Shown here: positions 7,597 to 15,338 of the stretch, in pieces
Position numbering within the stretch: the stretch's first letter is position 1
Layout of the letters: every line of letters begins with the position of its first letter
Origin: Rhodococcus ruber NBRC 15591
Lineage (GTDB): Bacteria; Actinomycetota; Actinomycetes; Mycobacteriales; Mycobacteriaceae
Reading direction: 5' to 3'
DNA length: 64,000 nucleotides
Assembly: GCF_001894945.1 (NCBI RefSeq)
Contig: NZ_BCXE01000019.1
Location: forward strand, 59,657 to 123,656
Translations under genes and position numbers: made by a program
The notes under the pieces: model-generated
The model's input: the letters and a program-made list of their open reading frames with translations, nothing else
What the model was told of the DNA's origin: nothing
Databases searched by the model: none

Positions 7597-8130
7597 GTGT
7601 CCACGAAGGAACGGGGTGAACCCGCCGACGGAGGGGACGATGACAAGGACGATGCGTCCGGCGCCACCGAGATCGCCACGCGGGTGGTCAGCACTGCCGC
7701 GCAGGACATCGGCAGTTTCATCCGCTCGCAGCGCGAGGCGGCGCAGGTGTCCCTGCGTCAGCTTTCCCAGCTCGCCGGCGTCAGCAATCCCTATCTGAGC
7801 CAGATCGAGCGAGGGCTGCGCAAGCCCTCGGCCGAGGTGCTCGGGCAGATTGCCAAGGGGCTCCGGATGTCCGCGGAGGTCCTCTACGTCCGGGCCGGGA
7901 TCCTGGAGCAGCGCCCGACGAGCGCGGTGCGCGACGCGCTGCTGGCCGACGCCGTGCTCAACGAACGGCAGAAGCAGGTCCTGCTCGACATCTACGAATC
8001 GTTCTGCCGAGAGAACGGTTCCCACCCTTCCGGGGCGGACCTCTCACCCGAGGTGTCTGCACCCGAGGTATCCGCACCCGCGGCCGCTGCCCCGAACGGC
8101 GCGACCGACCCCGATCGACAGGAGAACTGA
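7597..8130 (+). CDS. XRE family transcriptional regulator (Rv0474-like)
   Basis: A 177-residue regulator. Acidic tail 1-28; canonical XRE helix-turn-helix at about 41-95 (FIRSQREAAQVSLRQLSQL, then SNPYLSQIERG); then a helical segment and a Pro/Ala-rich C-terminus with a PEVSA repeat. The GTG at 7597 lies 6 nt after TACAGT, so the mRNA is probably leaderless. One base separates it from the HBHA-like gene, so the two form an operon. In M. tuberculosis the orthologous pair is Rv0474-hbhA (from memory). Confidence 0.85.
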   Translation: MSTKERGEPADGGDDDKDDASGATEIATRVVSTAAQDIGSFIRSQREAAQVSLRQLSQLAGVSNPYLSQIERGLRKPSAEVLGQIAKGLRMSAEVLYVRAGILEQRPTSAVRDALLADAVLNERQKQVLLDIYESFCRENGSHPSGADLSPEVSAPEVSAPAAAAPNGATDPDRQEN

Positions 8131-8131
8131 C

Positions 8132-8971
8132 ATGACCGATCCGAAGAACCTCGCCACCCCGCTGTACGCCGCTGTCGGCGCCGGCGACACCGTGGTCCAG
8201 GCGGTGGCCGACATCGTGGCTCGCACCCGCCGTCGCGCCGAGACCACCCAGACCGACGTCGGCGACCGGGTCGACAGTGCCCGGGGCCGTCTCGCCGAGT
8301 TCCAGGAGGACCTGACCGAGAACGTCGAGTCCCTGCGCGAGCGGCTCGCCGGCCTGCCGGCCGAACTGCCCGAGGATCTCGCCGAGCTGCGCGAGAAGTT
8401 CACCGCAGAGGAGCTGCGCAAGGTCGCCGAGGCCTACCTGAAGGTGGCCTCCGACATCTACACCGCACTCGCCGAGCGCGGTGAGGAGACCATCGAGCGG
8501 CTGCGCAAGCAGCCGGTCGTGGAGGAGGGCATCGGTCGCGCCGAGGCCGCGTTCGGTGACGCCGTCGAGCTCACCGAGGAGGCGCTGGGCACCGTGGCCC
8601 GACAGACCCGCGCCGTGGGCGAACAGGCCGCCCGGCTCGCGGGCCGCGCCGCCGGCCGGATCGAGGAGACCGCCGGCGACGTCGGCGAGGCCATCTCCGG
8701 GGCCGGCGAGGAGGCCGGCCTGCGGGTGCTCGACCTCGGTGGCCAGGCCCAGGAGGCGGCTTCGGAGGCCGCGGACCGGGTCGAAACCGCCGCGCTCGAG
8801 CTCGACGAGGCCGCCACCAAGGTCGAGGAGGCCGCGGAGAAGGCAGCCGCGCCGAAGACCGAGGCTCCGGCGCCCAAGACGCCGGCCAAGGCCCCCGCCA
8901 AGGCTGCGGCCAAGACGCCGGCCAAGGCGCCCGCCAAGAAGGCGGCGCCGCGCAAGACCACCGGCGCCTGA
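8132..8971 (+). CDS. hbhA: Heparin-binding hemagglutinin (HBHA)-like protein
   Basis: A 279-residue protein. The N-terminus resembles HBHA (LATPLYAAVGAGDTVVQAVADIV), followed by a long Glu/Arg/Ala-rich coiled coil (about 30-245) and a C-terminal Lys/Pro/Ala tail built from KTPAK and KAPAK units. In mycobacteria that tail binds heparan sulfate and is methylated; HBHA also associates with intracellular lipid bodies. Here the central coiled coil is longer than the approximately 199-residue mycobacterial protein. AGGAGA precedes ATG 8132. The adhesin role is not shown for this organism. A strong terminator follows. Confidence 0.85.
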   Translation: MTDPKNLATPLYAAVGAGDTVVQAVADIVARTRRRAETTQTDVGDRVDSARGRLAEFQEDLTENVESLRERLAGLPAELPEDLAELREKFTAEELRKVAEAYLKVASDIYTALAERGEETIERLRKQPVVEEGIGRAEAAFGDAVELTEEALGTVARQTRAVGEQAARLAGRAAGRIEETAGDVGEAISGAGEEAGLRVLDLGGQAQEAASEAADRVETAALELDEAATKVEEAAEKAAAPKTEAPAPKTPAKAPAKAAAKTPAKAPAKKAAPRKTTGA

Positions 8972-8996
8972 TCACACCGGTCGGTAGAACCGCCGA

Positions 8997-9027
8997 CGGC
9001 CCCCACGCGACCTCCGCGTGGGGGCCG
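8997..9027 (+). terminator. Intrinsic terminator after hbhA
   Basis: CGGCCCCCACGCG and CGCGTGGGGGCCG form a perfect 13-bp stem around a 5-nt loop, 25 bp after the hbhA stop and just upstream of the DUF2516 promoter. Confidence 0.85.
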
Positions 9028-9046
9028 TTGCTCGTACCATGGGAAC

Positions 9047-9340
9047 GTGCCCAACGTCGATTCTCTCGCCGCCCTGATCATTTTCGCTCTGCAGATCGTC
9101 GCGCTCGCCGGGGCGGGTTTCGCCCTCCTGCATGCCGTGCGGCAGCCCGCCGAGGCGTTCCCCGCGGTCGACAAGCTCACCAAGCCGGTGTGGCTCGGCA
9201 TCCTCGCCGCCTCGCTGCTGGTGATCGTCGTCTTCTGGGGCACCTTCATGATGCTCGGAATCATCGCGGTGATCGCCGTGAGCGTGTACCTCGTCGACGT
9301 GCGACCGCGGGTGGACGAGGTACAGCGGCCGCGCTGGTAG
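9047..9340 (+). CDS. DUF2516 family membrane protein (Rv0476-like)
   Basis: A 97-residue membrane protein with three hydrophobic stretches (about 6-25, 46-63 and 64-80) and a short charged C-terminus (VRPRVDEVQRPRW), fitting DUF2516. The GTG at 9047 lies 6 nt after TACCAT (9035-9040), with no SD, so it is likely leaderless. It sits after HBHA, as in mycobacteria. Function unknown. Confidence 0.85.
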   Translation: MPNVDSLAALIIFALQIVALAGAGFALLHAVRQPAEAFPAVDKLTKPVWLGILAASLLVIVVFWGTFMMLGIIAVIAVSVYLVDVRPRVDEVQRPRW

Positions 9341-9355
9341 TTCCGCTCGGAGGCC

Positions 9356-9404
9356 TTGACAAGCGCCGAGCGGTTGATGACACTTCGGGTAACGGGTAAT
9401 TACC
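9356..9404 (+). promoter_or_regulatory. Promoter and palindromic operator of the AurF-type gene
   Basis: TTGACA (9356-9361), a 17-bp spacer and GACACT (9379-9384) form the best -35 in the window. The palindrome GGTAATTACC (9395-9404), with an extra GGTAAC half-site at 9388, lies just after the expected start of transcription, an ideal position for a repressor. No regulator gene is adjacent. Confidence 0.6.
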
Positions 9405-9422
9405 GAGACGAGGTGATCGACG

Positions 9423-10325
9423 ATGGCGCTCACCCGGACCGTCCGCACGGACGACCGTGAGGACACCGCCGAGAGGCTGCTGGCCTCCGCGGCCCGTTCC
9501 TCCTACGACCCGGCCCTCGAGATCGACTGGGACGCCCCTGTCCCCGCCGACAAGTACGGGATGACCCCCGAGTGGAGCAGCCTCTACGGCACCGCCCTGT
9601 GGGAGTCGATGAGCGAGCGGCAGCGGATCGTCCTGACCCAGCACGAGGCCGCCAGTATCGCCGGCACCGGCATCTGGTTCGAGATGATCCTGATGCAGAT
9701 GCTCGTGCGCGACCTCTACCGCCGTGACCCCGCCACCGCCTACGTCCAGTTCGGGCTCACCGAGATCGCCGACGAATGCCGGCACTCGACGATGTTCGCG
9801 CGCGCGGCACAGCACTTCGGGATCCCGTCCTACCGGCCGAAACGCTGGATCCGGGAGAGCGGCCGGCTGTTCAAGGCCACGGCAGGCGGGGCCCTCGCGT
9901 TCGGTGGAACCCTGTTCGCCGAGGAGATCCTCGACGCGATGCAGCGCGACTTCATGCGCGACGAGCGGGTCCAGCCCGTCACCCGCACCGTCAGCCGCAT
10001 CCACGTCGTCGAGGAGTCCCGGCACATCCGCTACGCGCGCGAGGAGATCGTCCGCCGCACCCGCCACCTGTCCCGCACCGAGCGCGTCCGCGTCCGGCTG
10101 CAGCTGGGCATCTCCGCGTACTTCGTCGTCACGAGCCTCGTGCACGACGACGTCTACGCCGCCGCGGGGCTCGACGTGGCCGAGGCCACGGCTGCGGTAC
10201 GGGCCAACACGCACTACCACGACCGGCTCCGTGAGGGCGCCCGACGGACGATCGAGTTCCTCGACGGCGTGGGCCTGATCGGGGGGCCGTCGACCCTGCT
10301 GCTCCGCCGCGCCCACGTCCTGTGA
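9423..10325 (+). CDS. AurF-type diiron oxygenase
   Basis: A 300-residue protein of the p-aminobenzoate N-oxygenase (AurF) family: a non-heme diiron ferritin-like enzyme that oxidises arylamines or other small substrates. Putative ligands: E75 and E87 in the first helix pair, E118-x2-H121 (ECRH), E167/E168, H194, and E198-x2-H201 (ESRH). The SD GAGGTGA lies about 7 nt from ATG 9423. It leads a co-directional three-gene set with a hydrolase and a sulfite-oxidase-fold protein that is absent from the syntenic M. tuberculosis region (from memory). Substrate unknown. Confidence 0.8.
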   Translation: MALTRTVRTDDREDTAERLLASAARSSYDPALEIDWDAPVPADKYGMTPEWSSLYGTALWESMSERQRIVLTQHEAASIAGTGIWFEMILMQMLVRDLYRRDPATAYVQFGLTEIADECRHSTMFARAAQHFGIPSYRPKRWIRESGRLFKATAGGALAFGGTLFAEEILDAMQRDFMRDERVQPVTRTVSRIHVVEESRHIRYAREEIVRRTRHLSRTERVRVRLQLGISAYFVVTSLVHDDVYAAAGLDVAEATAAVRANTHYHDRLREGARRTIEFLDGVGLIGGPSTLLLRRAHVL

Positions 10326-10341
10326 TCGCGGACCCGTCCCT

Positions 10342-10366
10342 CGGCCGTCGCGTCCCGCGACGGCCG
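10342..10366 (+). terminator. Hairpin between the diiron oxygenase and hydrolase genes
   Basis: CGGCCGTCGC and GCGACGGCCG form a perfect 10-bp stem with a GTCCC loop. It may be a terminator or a partial attenuator separating two otherwise operon-like genes. Confidence 0.55.
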
Positions 10367-10395
10367 TCGTTCCAGGAACCAGGAGAACAACACAG

Positions 10396-11433
10396 GTGAA
10401 GAAGCCGTCCCGCAGGACCACCCTGGCGCTCGCCGGGGTGGCCGGCGCTGCCGCCGTCGCCGGACTCGTGGCCTACCGCGCCCGCCGTCGCCGCACCGTG
10501 GTGCGCGCCGCCGACCGGCCACCGCATGCGCTGCTCGCGCCGCCCACGCTGGACCCCGACATCGTCGACCTCACCACCGACGACGGCGCTCACCTCCACA
10601 TCCGCGCCTACGGCGATCCGGACGCCGACCCGATCGTGCTCAGCCACGGGTGGACGTGCAACGCCGACTACTGGATCCCGCAGATCAACGCACTCGCCGG
10701 GCGCTACCGGGTGATCACCTACGACCAGCGCGGTCACGGCCGCAGTGACCTCGGTACCCGGACCTTCGGCCCCGACGTTCTCGCCGACGATCTCGCAGCG
10801 GTCCTCGCGGCGACGGTGCCGGCCGGCCGCAGGGCAGTGCTCGCCGGGCACAGCATGGGCGGCATGAGCATCATCGCGTGGGCCGGCCGCCACCCCGAGC
10901 AGGTGCGGGAGAAGGCGTCCGGAGTGCTGCTCGCGAGCACCGGCACCGACAGCCTGCTCGCCGAGGCCGCGCTGCTGCCGCCCCGCCTGGGCCGGGTACC
11001 GGAGCCCGTCGCGCGGCGTGTTCTCGGCGCCGCCGTGCCGCTCGTCGCCTCCCCCCTGACCACCCGCGCGCTGAAGTACGTCGCCCTCGCGCCCGGCTCG
11101 AGCACCGCCGAGGTGGAGTTCTGCGAGAAGATCGTGCTCGGCTGCACCCCCCGGGCCCGGGGCAACTGGGGGACGGCGCTCAGCGCAATCGACATCCGAA
11201 CGGGGCTCGAGCACCTCACCGTCCCGACCACCGTGCTGGTCGGCACCGCGGACCGCCTCACGCCGCCGGTGCACGCGCACCGGCTCGCCGAGGCCCTCGA
11301 GGCCGCCGGGCACCTCGAGCATTTCGTCGTCCTCGACGGGATCGGGCACATGAGCTCGGTCGAGGCGATCGACGCGTTCGACGACGAACTGCTGTACCTC
11401 GCCGAACGGGAGCCCGTGCAGGCAACCGCCTGA
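10396..11433 (+). CDS. Alpha/beta hydrolase, membrane-anchored
   Basis: A 345-residue hydrolase. A basic N-terminus and one hydrophobic segment (about 9-26) suggest a membrane anchor or uncleaved signal. Then come the SHGW oxyanion segment, the nucleophile elbow GHSMGG, the acid in VGTADRLTPP and His in GIGHMSS, a complete Ser-Asp-His triad. The GTG at 10396 follows CCAGGAGAACA. It lies between the AurF-type and sulfite-oxidase-type genes. The substrate (ester, epoxide or other) cannot be read. Confidence 0.85.
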   Translation: MKKPSRRTTLALAGVAGAAAVAGLVAYRARRRRTVVRAADRPPHALLAPPTLDPDIVDLTTDDGAHLHIRAYGDPDADPIVLSHGWTCNADYWIPQINALAGRYRVITYDQRGHGRSDLGTRTFGPDVLADDLAAVLAATVPAGRRAVLAGHSMGGMSIIAWAGRHPEQVREKASGVLLASTGTDSLLAEAALLPPRLGRVPEPVARRVLGAAVPLVASPLTTRALKYVALAPGSSTAEVEFCEKIVLGCTPRARGNWGTALSAIDIRTGLEHLTVPTTVLVGTADRLTPPVHAHRLAEALEAAGHLEHFVVLDGIGHMSSVEAIDAFDDELLYLAEREPVQATA

Positions 11434-11445
11434 CGCTCCCATCCG

Positions 11446-11470
11446 CGGGGGTCGCGGCACCGAACCCCCG
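11446..11470 (+). terminator. Hairpin between hydrolase and sulfite-oxidase-type genes
   Basis: CGGGGGT and ACCCCCG arms around an 11-nt loop follow the hydrolase stop by 13 bp. It is a weak terminator candidate. Confidence 0.4.
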
Positions 11471-11496
11471 ATGTGCCGTCGACCAGAGAAGGACCC

Positions 11497-13038
11497 GTGA
11501 CAGTGTCGGGCCACCGCGCCGCGCGTGCCCTCGCCGGACTGGTGTCGTTCGGCGTCGTCCTCGGCGTCGGCGAACTGCTCGCCGTGCTGATCGGCCCGGC
11601 GTCGTCGCCGTTCTACGCAGTCGGCGCCACGACCGTGGACCGGGCGCCCGCGTGGGCCCGCGAGTTCGCGATCGACACCTTCGGAACGTCGGACAAACCG
11701 GCGTTGTTCATCGGCATGTCGGTGATCCTCGCGGTGCTCGCCGTGGTGGCGGGGCTGCTCGAACAGCCCCGCCGCCCGCGTGGCGGCGTCGTCCTCGCGG
11801 TCCTGGCCGCCGTCGGCGGGTACGCGGCGCTGAGCCGGCCGGGCGCCACCGCCGTCGCCGCGCTGCCCACGGTCGTCGGCGCCGTCGCGGGCGCGGTGCT
11901 GCTGCAGTACGCCGTCCGGCTCCTTGCCGCATCCGGCGTCCGCGACGACGGGACGGTCACCCCGGCGGCGTGGCCGCGCCGCCGGTTCCTCACGGTGCTC
12001 GGCACCGCGGCCGCCGTGGCCGTGGCCGCCGGCGCCGCCGGCCGGCGCCTCACCGACCGGCTGGCGCGGGCCGTCGAGGACCGTGCCCGGTTCCTGATCC
12101 CGCGGCCGGCTCGGGCCGCCGCTCCCGTGCCGGCGGGCACCGAGGTGACGGTCCCCGGCGCGACCCCCTTCCTCACCTCGCCGGCGGAGTTCTACCGCAT
12201 CGACACCGCACTGCGGGTGCCGCGGTTGCGCACCGCGGACTGGCAGCTGCGCATCCACGGCATGGTCGAGCGGGAGGTGACGCTCACCTGGGACGATCTG
12301 GCCGCGTTCGAACCCGTCGAACGGATCCTCACCCTCACCTGCGTGTCCAACGAGGTCGGGGGCGACCTGGCCGGCAACGCCCGCTGGATCGGATACCGGA
12401 TGCGCGACCTGCTCGCGCGGGCCGGAGTCCGGGCCGACGCCGACATGCTCCTGTCCACCAGCGCCGACGGCTTCACCTGCGGCACCCCCGTCGACGCCGT
12501 CCTCGACGGCCGCGACGCCCTGCTCGCCGTCGCGATGAACGGCGAACCGCTGCCGTTCGAACACGGATACCCGGCCCGGCAGGTGGTACCGGGCCTGTAC
12601 GGCTACGTCTCCGCCACCAAGTGGGTCGTCGACTGGGAACTGACCCGCTTCGACCGGGCCGAGGCCTACTGGACGAAACGCGGCTGGGCCGAGCAGGCCC
12701 CCGTCCGGACCGCCTCACGCATCGACGTTCCCGCCGCCTTCGGCCGGCTCGGGTCCGGGCCCGTGGTCGTCGCCGGTACCGCGTGGGCGCAGCATCGCGG
12801 CATCGACCGCGTCGAGGTCCGTGTCGACGGCGGCCCCTGGAACGAGGCCGTGCTCGCCGAGGAGTACTCGCTCGACACGTGGCGGCAGTGGACGTGGCGC
12901 TGGGATGCGACGCCCGGCACGCACACCCTCGAGGTGCGTGCCACCGACGGGGAGGGCCGGGTGCAGGACGAGCAGCGCCGCCCGCCGATCCCCGACGGCG
13001 CCACCGGCTGGCACAGCCGCACCGTCACCGTGGGCTGA
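11497..13038 (+). CDS. Membrane-anchored molybdopterin-dependent oxidoreductase (sulfite oxidase fold)
   Basis: A 513-residue protein. The N-terminal part has about four or five membrane helices (about 11-32, 69-89, 95-115, 118-138, 164-182, the last preceded by RRRF). A sulfite-oxidase Moco domain (about 225-400) contains the presumed Mo-ligand Cys in LTCVSNEVGG, followed by a C-terminal dimerisation Ig-like domain (VEVRVDGGPWNEAVLAEE). The Moco domain is expected outside the membrane. Start GTG 11497 follows AAGGA at short spacing; GTG 11503 is an alternative. It is the last gene of the AurF-hydrolase group. The substrate is unknown. Confidence 0.85.
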   Translation: MTVSGHRAARALAGLVSFGVVLGVGELLAVLIGPASSPFYAVGATTVDRAPAWAREFAIDTFGTSDKPALFIGMSVILAVLAVVAGLLEQPRRPRGGVVLAVLAAVGGYAALSRPGATAVAALPTVVGAVAGAVLLQYAVRLLAASGVRDDGTVTPAAWPRRRFLTVLGTAAAVAVAAGAAGRRLTDRLARAVEDRARFLIPRPARAAAPVPAGTEVTVPGATPFLTSPAEFYRIDTALRVPRLRTADWQLRIHGMVEREVTLTWDDLAAFEPVERILTLTCVSNEVGGDLAGNARWIGYRMRDLLARAGVRADADMLLSTSADGFTCGTPVDAVLDGRDALLAVAMNGEPLPFEHGYPARQVVPGLYGYVSATKWVVDWELTRFDRAEAYWTKRGWAEQAPVRTASRIDVPAAFGRLGSGPVVVAGTAWAQHRGIDRVEVRVDGGPWNEAVLAEEYSLDTWRQWTWRWDATPGTHTLEVRATDGEGRVQDEQRRPPIPDGATGWHSRTVTVG

Positions 13039-13056
13039 CCGGCGGATCCCGCGTCG

Positions 13057-13944
13057 TCAGCTGAAGACGACGGTCTTGCTGCCGTGCACCAGCACCCGGT
13101 CCTCGAGGTGCCAGCGCAGACCGCGGGCCAGCACCAGCTTCTCGACGTCCCGTCCGAGGCGCACCATGTCGCCGACGGTGTCGGCGTGACCGACGCGCAC
13201 CACGTCCTGCTCGATGATCGGGCCGGCGTCCAGCTCGGGGGTCACGTAGTGGCACGTCGCGCCGATCAGCTTCACACCGCGTGCGAAGGCCTGATGGTAG
13301 GGGCGTGCGCCGATGAACGACGGCAGGAAGCTGTGGTGGATGTTGATCGCCCGGCCCGCCCAGTGCTCGCACAACTCGGGCGGCAGGATCTGCATGAACC
13401 GCGCGAGCACGACCGCGTGCGGGTCGTGCACGTCGACGAGTTTGCGCACCTGCTCGAACGCGGGCCCGCGCTGCTGCGGATCCTTGGGGAAGGACACGTA
13501 GTGGAAGTCGATGCCGTGCCGGCGGGTCACCCGCTCGAGGTCGGGATGGTTCCCCACGACCGCACAGATCTCCGCGTTCAGCTCGCCGGCGGCCACCCGG
13601 CCCAGGATGTCGTGCAGGCAGTGGCCTTCCTTGCTGACGAGGAGCACCACCCGCTTGGTCTCGCCGGTGTCCTGCAGCGTCCACTCGGTTTCCGGGCCCA
13701 GTTCCGCCGCGACGGTCGCGAATCGCTCGCGCAGTTCGTCGAGGCCGAGCGGAATGGAGGAGGCGCGCACCGCCTGACGAGTGAAGAACCAGCCGCTGTC
13801 GGGGTCCGCGTGGTAGCCGGCTTCGACGATCGAGCCGCCCACGTCCGCGAGGAAGGTCGAGATGCGGGCGACGATGCCGGTGGCGTCGGGGCAGCCCAGT
13901 GACAGTACATACCGACGGTCGTCGGACGAGGCAGCGGAGGTCAT
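13057..13944 (-). CDS. purU: Formyltetrahydrofolate deformylase
   Basis: A 295-residue PurU, which hydrolyses 10-formyl-THF to THF and formate, balancing one-carbon units. An N-terminal ACT domain (about 10-90) is followed by the formyltransferase fold with VLARFMQIL, catalytic INIHHSFLPSF, and the Asp of ELDAGPI. Length matches the family. ATG 13944 is 7 nt after GAGACT, a possible leaderless start. It lies convergent to the sulfite-oxidase-type gene and downstream of the methyltransferase gene. Confidence 0.92.
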   Translation of the reverse strand: MTSAASSDDRRYVLSLGCPDATGIVARISTFLADVGGSIVEAGYHADPDSGWFFTRQAVRASSIPLGLDELRERFATVAAELGPETEWTLQDTGETKRVVLLVSKEGHCLHDILGRVAAGELNAEICAVVGNHPDLERVTRRHGIDFHYVSFPKDPQQRGPAFEQVRKLVDVHDPHAVVLARFMQILPPELCEHWAGRAINIHHSFLPSFIGARPYHQAFARGVKLIGATCHYVTPELDAGPIIEQDVVRVGHADTVGDMVRLGRDVEKLVLARGLRWHLEDRVLVHGSKTVVFS

Positions 13945-13987
13945 GCCGTCCAGTCTCTCAGGTGGGATCCCGGCCCCACCCGACCGG

Positions 13988-14848
13988 TCACACCGTCGCG
14001 GGGGGCCGCCGGACCGTGGCGGTCCCGACGAGGGTCGTCGCGTCGATCGTGTGGATGCCGCGCTCGGTGACGGCCGCGAGGAATTCGGCGCGCACCGCGG
14101 CGACCGCGTCGGCGTCGAGCCCGGCCAGGACCGCCCGCAAGCCCGATCCGGTCACCAGTGCCCAGCACAGCTCGTCGGTGGCGGGGAGCAGGTTCGACAG
14201 GGTGCGTACCTCCACCGAGTGGGTGCCGGCGGCCGCGAGCCACGCCTCGAGGGTGCGCGGCAGATCGATCGTGTGCAGCGGCGTCCGGTCCCGCAGCGAC
14301 GGCCGGCCGGCCACCGCCGGGTTGCGCAGGCCGACGACGTCGAACAGCGTCGCGCTGATCTCCTCCATCGCCCCGGCCCGCCATACGGTCACACCGACCC
14401 GGCCGCCGTGCCGCACCAGGCCCACCAGACGATCGAACGTCGCGTCCATGCGGGGCAGCAGGAACACCCCGTAGGAGACGGCGAGCGCGTCGTACCCGTC
14501 CTCCGGGACCGCGGACGGCGGTTCCCACGTGGTGGCGTCCGCGCACACGAAGTCGATGTTCTGCAGCGCCCGCTCGGCGGCGACGAGCCGGCCGATCTCG
14601 AGCAGGTCGTCGGCGACGTCGATCGCGTGGACCCGGCCGGTCGGTCCCACCGCCGCCGCAGCGGGCAGCGCCGAGGCGCCGGCGCCGCAGCACACGTCCA
14701 GCACCGTCGCGCCGGGACCGGGCCCGAGCTGGAAGATCAGCGCCTGCCCGGCCGGACCCCACACCGTCGGGGTGAGCCGGTCGAAGTCGCCGCTCGCGTC
14801 GTCGAAGGTGCTCGCGAGCCGTGCCGTCTCGTCCACTGCGTCGGCCAT
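13988..14848 (-). CDS. Class I SAM-dependent methyltransferase
   Basis: A 286-residue methyltransferase. SAM motif I is VLDVCCGAGASALPAA at about 49-64, with the acidic residue of motif II in HAIDVADDL and an Asp-Ala-Thr motif (CADATTWEPP). GAGGA lies about 6 nt before ATG 14848. Acceptor unknown. It precedes purU on the same strand by 43 bp, possibly in the same transcript. Confidence 0.85.
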   Translation of the reverse strand: MADAVDETARLASTFDDASGDFDRLTPTVWGPAGQALIFQLGPGPGATVLDVCCGAGASALPAAAAVGPTGRVHAIDVADDLLEIGRLVAAERALQNIDFVCADATTWEPPSAVPEDGYDALAVSYGVFLLPRMDATFDRLVGLVRHGGRVGVTVWRAGAMEEISATLFDVVGLRNPAVAGRPSLRDRTPLHTIDLPRTLEAWLAAAGTHSVEVRTLSNLLPATDELCWALVTGSGLRAVLAGLDADAVAAVRAEFLAAVTERGIHTIDATTLVGTATVRRPPATV

Positions 14849-15338
14849 GCCTGGTCCTCGGGTTCTCGAAGCCGGGGCCGGAGCCCCGGACGCCCAGCGG
14901 TGCAGCCGATACCTTATGGCAATACCGAACGTTTCAGTTCCGTAGGCTGGATGGCCCCTTCGCGTCCGGTGAGACGAGTGCGGTGCGGCGGCGAGGACGG
15001 GGATGCCGGTCGTGACCGTCTTCCGGGCGACAGGAAGCGTTGGGCGAGTTCGACGTCGGAGCCGGGGTGCGCATGGTCACCGCCGGCGCGGTGCCGTTCA
15101 CCCGCGCAGGACCTCGCGCTCCTCGCCGGCAGGGAATCACCCGGGAATCCGGCCCCAGCCGTGGAGAGAACCGGCCCGTCGGCACGACGGACTTCGCGCG
15201 GGCGGCGCCTAGAATCGGAAGCAATCCGAGGTGGCGTCATGATCAGGTCCGCAGATCACCGGCCGGCAGAACCGGCCACCGGCAGTGCCGCGGTACACCT
15301 CCCGGAGTGCCGGGCGCAGTCCGAAGACCGGGTGCACA
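14849..15338. other. Long intergenic region with promoter and possible leader ORF for the kinase gene
   Basis: No conserved gene is visible in these 490 bp. TAGAAT at 15210-15215 is a good -10 for the rightward kinase gene, giving a leader of about 117 nt. In that leader, ATG 15239 (with GAGGTGG upstream) opens a 36-codon frame that stops at 15349, overlapping the kinase start by 11 nt. That frame could be a coupled leader peptide or chance. Confidence 0.45.

Noticed and set aside
5875..8025. 716-codon minus-strand frame over DUF445 and XRE genes
   Set aside because: Shadow frame; its first part reads the DUF445 gene backwards and its end is the TetR region in the wrong frame.
10129..12564. 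811-codon open frame on the minus strand
   Set aside because: It lies opposite the hydrolase and sulfite-oxidase-type genes, has no family features and a biased Gly/Arg/Asp composition. Such frames arise from high third-position GC on the coding strand.
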